The position numbers were made by a program, and so were the translations under genes. 64,000 nt of DNA from Branchipolynoe longqiensis (taxonomy: Eukaryota > Annelida > Polychaeta > Phyllodocida > Polynoidae): NCBI GenBank assembly GCA_030323885.1, contig CM059198.1, positions 55,292,417-55,356,416 on the forward strand. Reading direction: 5' to 3'. Below are positions 55,906 to 64,000 of the stretch, piece by piece (positions within the stretch are counted from its first letter, which is position 1; each line of letters opens with the position of its first letter). The notes beneath the pieces were generated by a model, which saw only the letters and a program-made list of their open reading frames with translations, had not been told where the DNA came from and did not search any database.

Positions 55906-56475
55906 TAAAGCTGCGTAGTCCGATGAAAACATCAAATTCTCAAAACAAAAACAATTATCTAGATTCATTCTACATATCTGAGACTGTCTCAAAAGGTGAT
56001 AAGTAAAATGGGACAAAACTTTGTCCATTGTAACGATCAACATATGCATTTGCTCAGGATAAACTGATTTGTTTTTTACATGATGTTTCATAATTCCAAT
56101 AGAATATATACTGACTTGAAACAAATATCCTTATGTTTTCAGTGTAACCGTTTGTGTACTGTTTTGTCTCAATCGTTACGCGGACAAAACTAAAATTGGT
56201 TATCACCTTTTGAGACAGGCTCATCTAACTTAAATAATGCTGCACTTATTAAACAGTAGGTACCACACATAATGGAACACTATGGCAATTGAATATAACC
56301 TATTACTGCAGAAGTCTATGTTGTCAGAGTTTTGGCATGCTTGCTAAAATTATTTTTGCATGGTTGCACGTCAAATATATAAAAAGTTAGCCATTTCAAA
56401 TAAAAGTTACTTGAAACTAACGCATGGTAGATTATAACGATCAACCTAATACATTTCTCTAAGAAAATGACAGTT
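55906..56475. mobile_element. family D MITE interrupted by family E
   Basis: 'ctaaagctgcgtagtccgatg' at left. Family E sits in 'acatatct|aactta'. The body then continues to 'tttctctaagaaaatgacag'. The right TIR is missing. Confidence 0.78.
55980..56222. mobile_element. family E MITE, copy 2 (TSD atct)
   Basis: TIRs gagactgtctcaaaaggtga and 'ccttttgagacaggctc' with atct on both sides (55976-55979, 56223-56226). Orientation inverted relative to copy 1. Confidence 0.87.
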
Positions 56476-56517
56476 GTTCAGAGAAATATATATCTTTACA
56501 AAAAATACCCACAAAAA

Positions 56518-56625
56518 CCATGTAGGCGTGCGGAGGGTGATTGCTTCAGGGAGCCTAGATATACTAATGGTTAGGATGCAAACCCCAGAATGACAGAAGT
56601 GTTGACTCGACTGATGCTTCCCCTC
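56518..56625 (+). repeat. SINE-G fragment
   Basis: 'gtaggcgtgcggagggtgat' and 'agggagcctagatatactaa'. B box mutated. Confidence 0.5.
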
Positions 56626-56898
56626 GTTTTTAACCACCCATCCACCCTCGACCCCACCAATTTCTAAATGAAAGTATGGCTAAGTAGGTACTTTAGGCGC
56701 TATTTATAGACAACGTGTTGATTGATCTTTATTTCATTTCTTTTTCAGATTTTCTTTGGAATAATTTCTTTCTTTTTTTTTGCCTGTAGATTTATGTGCC
56801 CCATAAACATGAAGCCGATTGTTATTGTGTCCGCAGCCAAGATATAAATATAATTTGCCCGTAAGCCTTTCGTTCTGTAGGTGGGCACATGGTTTAGT

Positions 56899-57316
56899 AG
56901 ATAATGGATTCACCCGGTACTCGCAGTGCACGGGTGAAGATCAGCCTTATATAAAAATGGTCTAAAAATCGGGCTAATGAAATGAGTCTTTATGAGAGCC
57001 TAATTTCACAATCTAAGAAGCAACATTTATTCTTTGTATATGTCTTCATATTTCCCCACTACGTTTGAGTTGAAAAATATAATAAAACATCTGGTTTAAT
57101 AAGATTTAAAAGTGAAATCGACAGGGTTCTGTGGCCACCATCTAGTCTTTGTGCATTCTCTCCCATTTCACCAACTATGTGCCTATATATGTAGCCATTT
57201 GATCCTGGAACCACAGTTTCTAGTTCATGTCCCATACTAAAGCTATTTTCGCCCATATTTAGACTACGTTGTCCTTCACCCATGTACTACACAAGTACCA
57301 GGTGAATCTTTTATCT
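56899..57316. mobile_element. family M TIR element, copy 3
   Basis: 'agataatggattcacccgg' left and 'ccaggtgaatcttttatct' right. agt occurs on both sides. Interior orientation as in copy 2. Confidence 0.78.
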
Positions 57317-57539
57317 AGTGCTTTACTAGCGCAGTACTTCGGTGCGCAGTATGAATAGAGCACTGGTGCCGTGTTTTATAACACCTAGATCACATTAAAG
57401 CAAAATGAAAATAGCTAGGGTCTTTATTTATTTATTTAAATTTTTATTTTTTTTATTTTTTTTAATTTCAGTTCATTTCATTTCATTTCATTTTATTTTA
57501 TTTTATTTTATTGTAGTGAGGCTAAATATTCGAGTTGGG

Positions 57540-57836
57540 GGGGGGTTCTAACAGGGTCGGTCGGCAACAGGAAACATGAATATTTTATTTTTAGGCCTTA
57601 GCGTGGGGGACCGGTGTCACCTATTTATATCAGACCTCAGCCAAGCCACCAGTGGTCCGGTGACCAGCCTGCCAAGCTAGGGCGGAATATTTAATGGCTT
57701 GTGACACATGCATTGGGAGTCAGTCCCTGACCAATGCCTTACCTCTGAGGGGAATAAAAGTCTGCACCGACACTCCAGTATTCGGGTCTTTCTTTCTTTT
57801 TCTTCTTTCACTTCACAGGTTTGTGTATCGTGAACC
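57540..57836 (+). mobile_element. possible LTR-like sequence
   Basis: 'gggaataaaagtctgcacc' followed by a CT-rich stretch and 'tgtgtatcgtgaacc'. Weaker resemblance to the LTR-like segments at 900 and 45630. Confidence 0.22.
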
Positions 57837-57884
57837 AACCTAAGAACACTGTTAATAATGATAAATTAATCATCCCTTGATTAT

Positions 57885-58740
57885 TAGAAGAATAAGAAGT
57901 ATAGGAAGCATAAGAGCAATACGAAGTATGAGAAGGATAGGAAGTATAAGAAGAAAAAGAAAAATGGGGAATATAAGAAGCATAAGACGTATGGGAAGAA
58001 TAAGAAGGATAAGAAGTTTAAGAAGTATAAGAAGAAAAAGAAGTATAACAAGTATAAGAAGAATAAGACTAATAAGAAGAATAAGAAGTTTTAGAAGAAT
58101 AAGAAGTATAAGAAGAATAAGAATAAGAAGTATTAGAAGTATAATAGCATAGGAAGTATAGTAAGAATATCAGGACGGGTACCGACTTATGACAGTGTGC
58201 ACTTATGGCGACTTTATAGTGCTGTCTCACTGGGAGTCCTGGCTGCCAGCACCACAACCTGGTATCCCACTCAGTCACATTATCATGACACTGAGCTAAC
58301 CGGTCCTTACCTTATCCTAATAATAATGCCGAGCGCCACAAATATAAATTATTACGTTATTGGTTTGACTCGACCAGGGTTCGAACCTGTGGGTTCGAAT
58401 CCCACGATCTACCAACATTGGAGACGGACGCTGAACTCATTCGGCCTTCCAGTCTGGTCAGTGTAGGAAGTATAGGAAGGATAAGGAGTATAGGAAGAGA
58501 AAGAAGTATAAGAAATACAGGAAGTGTAAGAAGTATAGGAAGTGTAGGAAGTATAAAAAGTATAAGAAGTGTAAGAAGCATAGGAAGTATAAGAAGTATA
58601 GGAAGGTAAAGAGGTATAGGAAGTATCGGAAATACTAGAAGTATAGAAAGTAAAAGTAGTATAAGAAGTATAGGGAGTATAGGAAGTATAGGAAGTATAG
58701 AAAGTATACGGAGTATAAGAAGTATAAGAAGTATAACTTA
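57885..58740. repeat. AAGAATAAGAAGTAT purine-rich array split by SINE-A
   Basis: 9- and 12-bp units (aagaagtat, aagaataag) at 57885-58147 and 58462-58740. The basic Arg/Ile/Ser open frames are artefacts. The SINE-A at 58150-58460 divides the array. Confidence 0.9.
58150..58460 (-). repeat. SINE-A inserted in the purine array
   Basis: Head and central domain complete ('gggttcgaacctgtgggttc'). The tail is cut at 'atatcaggacgggt', so the final hairpin strand and poly-A/C end are missing. Confidence 0.88.
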
Positions 58741-59060
58741 TAAGCGGACTAGAGCGCTGGTGTCTGGCTCGTGGCGTCGTGGCCGACTGCTGGCCGGTTC
58801 GCGCCCTGGTTTATTCATGTTGAGGGTGGCGGGTGCGATCTGACACGCCACATTCGAGCCCGTCACGCTCCGGCCACACCGCCTCTTGTTGGTTTGTCGG
58901 TTGTTGAGTTTTAGGTCCTGGCAACATATAAGGTCATATCATTGTTGTTGACGTGTTCATGTTTGTTCCCCATCTCGGCTGTCCGCGCCAGTTTGCTGCT
59001 CAGTGTGCTGCACACGAAGCAGTGAGTAAAGCTCTACTGAATGCAAGTGTAGTGAGTTAA
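58741..59060. other. SINE-A tail scrap in unrecognised DNA
   Basis: 58888-58942 is a minus-strand SINE-A tail ('gttttaggtcctggcaacat'). Nothing else is recognised. Confidence 0.6.
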
Positions 59061-59320
59061 ATGGTTGGTTTTTGGAGTTTTATGTCCTGGCAACATCTAT
59101 GGTCATATCCCGACGGGTACCGACTTGTGAAATGCGCACTCATGGTGACCCCACTCAGAGACCAGGCTGTTGGCACCATGACCTGATATCCCACTCAGTC
59201 ACATTATCCTGACACTGAGCTAACCAGGCCTTGCCCTATCCTATTAATGCCGAGTGCTAGGCTAGGAAGCGATAAGTATCAATTTGGTAAGTCATGGGTT
59301 TGACTCGACCAGCATTCGAA
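59061..59320 (-). repeat. SINE-A, head truncated
   Basis: Tail and central domain with a deletion at 'ggtgacc|ccactcagag'. It stops within the B box at 'cattcgaacc', exactly where a plus-strand copy starts. Confidence 0.8.
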
Positions 59321-59440
59321 CCGATTCGGTAGAGTGCGGGTCTTGCGTGCGGGAGATCGGGAGTTCGGTTCCCGCTCGAGTCAAACCAATGACATACAAC
59401 ATTGATAGGCCTACTGGATTCCCAGCGGAGCAGCACTATA
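59318..59440 (+). repeat. SINE-A, head then central domain
   Basis: 'gattcggtagagtgcgggtc' and 'agttcggttcccgctcgagt', then a deletion joins 'acattgata' to 'ggattcccagcggagcagca'. Forms a head-to-head junction with the previous copy. Confidence 0.75.
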
Positions 59441-59584
59441 AAGTCAATGCATTTGTCGAAAACAAAAAGTGGGAATGCTTCTTAGATTTCTGTTTTTCTT
59501 TTGGAGGAAAATAGGGATGCTTTCTAACACTCAAAAGAATATACCCAATTTTTCCAACAAAATGGTTAATGTTTGAAAGTTTGA

Positions 59585-59850
59585 ACCCAACTCACTTCTA
59601 AGTTGTATATCCAACTAAATACTGGGCAGTCATTAAACATTGTAGCACTGCTTAACCCTATGGTGCCCACCATTTTGATATGCACGCCAACATTAATTTG
59701 GCGTATTTTCACTTCAAACATCTTCAAAGTTAACGCTTTAAAATTAAGGTTACTTCAAACTGGAGAAAAGTCGATTATAATGAGGAATCTAATATTTGTA
59801 TCTTAATAAATTTGGTCAAAACTTAAAACTATCGGGATAAACTTTTAATA
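59585..59850. mobile_element. family D, diverged copy
   Basis: Recognisable by 'cacttcaaacatcttcaaag', 'ttaaggttacttcaaactgg' and 'aacttaaaactatcggga'. Termini degraded. Confidence 0.55.
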
Positions 59851-59940
59851 ATAATCGCTTTCGAGTCGTAATGTGGGTTTTGACTCACTCAGCTCTTTGT
59901 ATTGCGTATCGACCTCAGCCACACCTCGGTCAATGCTATT

Positions 59941-60312
59941 TATTTATTGAGGCTTTACGCCCTAGCAACAGTTAAGGTCATATCAGACGCGGTGATCGAA
60001 TCGGTAGAACGCAAGCCTCCCGTGCGGGAGGGCGTGAGTTCAATTCCTGGTCGAGTTGAACCAATGACCTACAAAATTGATACTTGTCACTTCCTAGCCC
60101 GGTGCTCAGCATTATTAGGATAGGGCAAGGACTGGTTGATTCAGTGTCAGGATAATGTGACTGAGTGGGATATCAGGTCATGGTGCTGCTGGCCTGGTCT
60201 CCTAGTGGGGCAGCACTATAGAGTCATCATGGGTGCATACTGTCACAAGTCAGTTCCCTTCCAAATATGACCTTAGATGTTGCCAGGTCATAAATTCCAA
60301 CAACCAACTACT
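59941..60312 (+). repeat. SINE-A, full length, preceded by inverted tail
   Basis: 59985-60312 is a complete plus-strand copy (acgcggtgatcgaatcggta, 'gagttcaattcctgg', tail 'ttgccaggtcataaattcc'). 59941-59984 is a minus-strand tail ('tttacgccctagcaacagtt'), so a snapback structure is possible. Confidence 0.85.
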
Positions 60313-60404
60313 TTTCCGCTTATATAGTCACATCCCACGCAACACCAAATAGCACTAATCCAAAACTTTAACCATTCTACGTATTATGTTTAACTATCAT
60401 CATA

Positions 60405-60742
60405 CAAGAAGTTTGTTTTATTTAACGACGCCTCTAGAGCACATTGATTTTTATCATCAGCTATTGGACGTCAAACATATGGTCATTCTGACATATTTCT
60501 TTTTGGAGGAAACCTGCTGTCGCCACATAGGCTACTCTTTCCGATAAGCAGCAAGGAGTCTTTTATATGCACTTTCCCACAGACAGGACAGCACATACCA
60601 TAGCTTTGATGGACCAGTCATGGACCACTGGTTGGAATGGAAAATAGCCCAAACTGCAAATGTGTCCACTGAGCAGGATCGATCAGATGATCCACACCTT
60701 CATAGGTGTACAATCTACCGCTTGAGCTACGTCCCGCTCCTA
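60405..60742 (-). repeat. SINE-C, full length
   Basis: On the minus strand the tRNA-like head lies at 60660-60742: 'ggagcgggacgtagctcaag', A-box-like 'tagctcaagcggtaga', B-box-like 'tgatcgatcctgctc'. It is followed by the body ending 'ggcgtcgttaaataaaacaa'. This element is, to my knowledge, widely distributed in molluscs and supports the assignment of the window. Confidence 0.88.
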
Positions 60743-60836
60743 CTACTATCTTCATACCATGCACATATTAGTGTATTGCGCTTCCTTTCCATTTTCTCCC
60801 GTTCCAACACTGTTCATACCCATCACACCAGACGGG

Positions 60837-61159
60837 ATGGCCGAATGAGTTAGAGCGTCAGTCTCCCGTGCTGGTAGATCGTGGGGTCGTGGGTTCGAAC
60901 CCCGGTCGAGTCAAACCAATGACTTAAAAATTGATACTTGTTGCTTCCTAGCCAGGCGCTCGGCATTATTAGGACAGGGCAAGGACTGGTGTGCTCAGTG
61001 TCAGGATAATGTGACTGAGTGGGATATCAGGTCATGGTGCTGGCAGCCTGGTTTCCCAGTGAGACAGCACTATAAAGTCACCATGAGGGCGCACTGTCAC
61101 AAGTCGGTACCCGTCCTGATATGACCTTAGATGTTGCTAGGACGTAAAACAACAACAAA
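60837..61159 (+). repeat. SINE-A reference copy with perfect 12-bp TSD
   Basis: Full-length, 323 bp, flanked by catacccatcac (60825-60836, 61160-61171). Head: 'gggatggccgaatgagttag' (A box) and 'gggttcgaaccccggtcgag' (B box). Central domain: 'gtcaggataatgtgactgag'. Tail: hairpin cgtcct...aggacg followed by 'taaaacaacaacaaa'. Confidence 0.93.
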
Positions 61160-61195
61160 CATACCCATCACCCATAATCCTAACCAGACATCATT

Positions 61196-61405
61196 AAAGC
61201 CCCAGTCACATTATGGCTTGCGACCGTTTGCGACAACTTTGCAACAACTTTGGACCAAAGAGCCCACAGTCACGTGTGACCTCCTTGTGACCAAAGCAAT
61301 GGGCGTTGACTTCTGGGCAACCATTTTGGGCGCAAGGTTTTTAGTGCAGTAGCTGCAACCTCCATATGACCAAAATAGTCGCAAAGAGGTCGGCGACCAC
61401 TGAGG
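61196..61405. mobile_element. GTCGCAA foldback relative, partial
   Basis: Left end 'agccccagtcacattatggc', then 'ttgcgaccgtttgcgacaac' and 'gcaacctcc'. Related to 52890-53225. Right end not found. Confidence 0.5.
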
Positions 61406-61674
61406 ACGCTCAACTCATTAAACCATCTCGTCTTTACTTTAAAGAAAAAGAAAAAAGTCTTCGGATTGCTCAAGCGTAACATTTCATATCGGGTAATAAC
61501 TACTTAATATAACAGCAGTGTCTTTGCATATATGCGTAGATATGTCTAATAACGTAAACACCCCGCCGTTGCCAGCCAGCCATCGATTTAGCATCCAAGC
61601 AGAGGTATGGTTAGTGCACAAAGTATTGATGCCTGAGCTGGTCTGTGTTTGGAGAGTGGCATTGATCTGGTTGT

Positions 61675-62265
61675 CAACAGCGGGTGATCGACTTTAACCC
61701 TGAAAGATAGGTCAACTAACCAACACCAGTAACATTGGCAGGGAGTACATTAAGGAGAAACTAATGGTTTCTTCTGAGCGTTAGGTCAACCAACCAACAC
61801 TTAATAGGTTGACGGGAGGTAATTAATGAAAGGAAATTAATGGGTTTGCGTTGGTTTTGAAGGTTAAGTTAACCACCCAAGAACAGCCGGGTTGGCAGGA
61901 GGTAAATTAACGAGAAACTAATGGTTTCTTCTGAGCGTTAGGTCAACCAACCAACACTTAATAGGTTGACAGGAGGTAATTAATGAAAGGAAATTAATGG
62001 GTTTGCGTTGGTTTTGAAGGTTAAGTTAACCACCCAAGAACAGCCGGGTTGGCAGGAGGTAAATTAATGAGAAACCAATGGTTTCTTCTGAGCATTAGGT
62101 CAACCAAGCAACACTTAATAGGTTGACAGGAGGTAATTAATGAAAGGAAATTAAGGGGTTTGCATTGGTTTTGAAAGTTAAGTTAACCTCCCAAGAACAG
62201 TTTAGGTGGCAGGAGGTAAATTAAGGACAAACGCGTTAGGTCAACCGACCAACACTCGAGATAAC
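61675..62265. repeat. 157-bp tandem satellite, ~3.5 units
   Basis: 'gagaaactaatggtttcttc' recurs at about 61756, 61913 and 62070 (period 157). Each unit itself contains two related halves ('ggtcaaccaaccaacac...ggaggtaattaatg' and 'gttaaccacccaagaac...ggaggtaaattaa'). Confidence 0.92.
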
Positions 62266-62284
62266 ATCAAATCAAGCCTTAATA

Positions 62285-62850
62285 GGATAAAGTTCATTTT
62301 TATTGAACGACCATGGTCATATAATAATGGGTACCTCAAGAACTAACCCCACAGATGGACCACTGACACAATCTGGGCGTCTATTTATATATTGAACATG
62401 GTTTTTCTACCATTAAGGTTACATGACACATCTATCGTAGATTGATATCAAACTAGATCCAGCCACTGCTTTGTGGCTTCGTCTAGTTTGACATCAATTT
62501 GCATTAAGTGTACCATGGATCCATAATGGTGGAAATGCCATTTTTATAGAAACACCATGGTCAAATAACAATGGGGTACCTCAAGAACTAACCCCACAGA
62601 TGGCGCTCTGATACAATCTGGGGCGTCTATTTATATATTGAACATGGTTTTTCTACCATTAAGGTTACATAACACGTCTATCGTAGATTGATATCAAACT
62701 AGATCCAGCCACTGCTTTGTGGCTTCGTCTAGTTTGACATCAATTTGCATTAAGTGTGCCATGTAGCCTTAATGGTGGAAATGCCATTTTTATAGAAAGA
62801 CCATGGTCAAATAATATTGGGGTACCTCAAGAACTAACCCCACACAAACC
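62285..62850. repeat. 246-bp tandem repeat with hairpin units
   Basis: 'tattgaacatggtttttcta' recurs at 62392 and 62638. About 2.3 units. Each unit contains a long imperfect palindrome: 'ttgatatcaaactaga' against 'tctagtttgacatcaa', and outer 'accattaaggtt' against 'aatggt'. Confidence 0.9.
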
Positions 62851-63164
62851 AAACTCAAAATGATCACATTAGGCATCTTAAAAATTGTGCCCTCTACGTG
62901 ATTTCTAACTGTTTTCACAACATCATCTAAAACTTACTACTGGTGTAAGCAACAACAGTGGAGAAGTACCCAGCAACATCATTGATTATATGTGCACTTA
63001 TTTTACACCCGTTCAATATTAAAACCCACATTAAACCCGCTCAATATAAATCAATTCCTCTTTGATCTATTTACACAGATATACATATATAGGCACACAC
63101 ACCATACTTGCTCTCTGTGATTCTTGCCCCAACAAAATGTACCAGACCGAACCTTCTCATTGGA

Positions 63165-63360
63165 CCTAATAGTAATGCACTGTTCCAAAGAAGAGTTCAA
63201 AACATGGAAATAAGATGCTACCGCAAGATACTACACATCTCATACAAAGACCATTTTACCAATGAGGAAGTCCTTGCCAAGATCCAGCAGGCAATTGGAC
63301 CACATAAAGACCTGACAATCGTAAAGAGATGAAAATGGCAGCGGTATGGACATATCTTGT
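63165..63360 (+). pseudogene. LINE RT C-terminal relic
   Basis: The frame contains RRVQNMEIRCYRKILHISYK, DHFTNEEVLAKIQQAIG and, after a TGA, KWQRYGHIL. This segment is familiar from the region after the RT domain of many invertebrate LINEs. Short, one stop, no flanking LINE sequence. Confidence 0.7.
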
Positions 63361-63365
63361 AATAG

Positions 63366-63540
63366 CCCTGTCACATTACAACGCATCTCGCAAGCGCGTG
63401 GCCAACGCGTAAAATCACTTTTTTACGTCGAGATGCGTCAAACTTTTCGGCGTGGGGGGCAAAGTTGGACCTATACATACTGTATACATAGCGTTTAGCC
63501 AACGTATGACCAACGTAAAACCTCACCTGGGGTAAAAACT
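63366..63540. mobile_element. CTGTCACAT-ended fragment
   Basis: Starts 'agccctgtcacattacaacg', like the family H terminus, followed by 'aacgcgtaaaatc' and 'caacgtaaaacctc'. Right end absent; the LINE follows. Confidence 0.4.
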
Positions 63541-63548
63541 CACATAAA

Positions 63549-64000
63549 TTCTGGAAAATGTAAAGATCCTAATTCCAAACAACAAAAATAAAGCTACAAT
63601 TACCTTATACAACAATGAGGGAATTGAAATCAGCAACACGGATACAGCAAACATAATGAACAAACACTTTTCTACCATAGGAAATAAACTATCCAGAAAA
63701 TTCAACTCTAACTGGGCCACAAGAGCACCACAACTAAATGTAGTGATAGGGGATTGCGTAACCACAAAAAAAGAAATAAGTGATCTCATAAAAACAGTTG
63801 ATTGCAATAAGCCGTCAGGCATTGAATATACCTCGAGTATAGTACTGAAGGATGCATTAGGATGCTAGCCAAAGTAACCCCGCTCCACAAAGGGGGGGAC
63901 AAACAAGACCTGGGCAACTATAGACCTATCTCAATACTCCCACTGCCTGGGAAGTTAATGGAGAAAATAATGCATAGGCACATTATGGACCACCTGATCG
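63549..64000 (+). pseudogene. LINE ORF2 before and into RT, runs off the window
   Basis: 63549-63868 reads KATITLYNNEGIEISNTDTA, then NKHFSTIGNKL and KTVDCNKPSGIEYTSSIVLK, the usual lead-in to a jockey/CR1-type RT. The frame then shifts. From 63867 the RT start TPLHKGGDKQDLGNYRPISI follows and stays open to the window edge. Possibly the same family as 50505-51975 (5' part versus 3' part), but the copies do not overlap here. Confidence 0.78.

Noticed and set aside
57877..58609. Arg/Ile/Ser repeat proteins
   Set aside because: Translation of the AAGAATAAGAAGTAT array.

Overview
This window looks like the repeat-rich, intron or intergenic DNA of an animal, most likely a mollusc and probably a gastropod. 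No bacterial-style gene organisation is present. The ORFs are short, low-complexity or transposon-derived. The molluscan assignment rests mainly on one element (SINE-C at 49629-49866 and 60405-60742). I recall this tRNA-derived repeat, with its 'ctagagcacattgatt' core, as widespread in molluscs, but this was not checked against a database. The only candidate host gene piece is one short first exon at 23052-23157: a good Kozak ATG, a hydrophobic signal-like peptide and a consensus splice donor in phase 1.

Almost everything else is mobile DNA. The largest element is a GC-rich tyrosine-recombinase retrotransposon on the minus strand (10526-16032). It carries gag-like, reverse transcriptase/RNase H and tyrosine recombinase reading frames, and split direct repeats in the order A1-ORFs-B1-A2-B2, as in Ngaro/PAT elements of the DIRS order. 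It is decayed: there are stops in gag, RT and YR, frameshifts in gag and YR, and no tyrosine at the expected catalytic position. Pieces of several non-LTR retrotransposons are present: an RT C-terminal tail at 41894-42302, an RNase H end at 44218-44850, a poly(A)-tailed RT copy at 50505-51975, and two RT relics at 63165-64000. Four tRNA-headed SINE families occur. I call them SINE-A (about 27 copies or fragments), SINE-B, SINE-C and SINE-G.

The DNA-transposon fraction consists of many non-autonomous elements with terminal inverted repeats: a TTAA-flanked family (D), a 4-bp-TSD family (E), TWA-flanked 'CTGTCACAC' families (H, Q and relatives), a TA-flanked pogo/Tc1-like foldback, and family J. 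They are heavily nested, so the order of insertion can be read directly, for example family D > SINE-A > SINE-C at 49216-50100. Several target site duplications are perfect.

The most unusual theme is TIR-bounded elements that carry tandem arrays inside them (6303-7285, 7322-8012, 23606-23994, 30906-31682, 37635-40074). Two of these (23606-23994 and 37635-40074) have unrelated termini but carry the same 83-bp dimeric satellite. The rest of the window is simple and minisatellite DNA: polypyrimidine blocks at 3.7-5.1 and 40.3-41.0 kb, a 2.1-kb CCTACATACA-type array at 35.2-37.4 kb, an AAG/TAT-rich array at 57.9-58.7 kb, and 157-bp and 246-bp tandem satellites at 61.7-62.9 kb.
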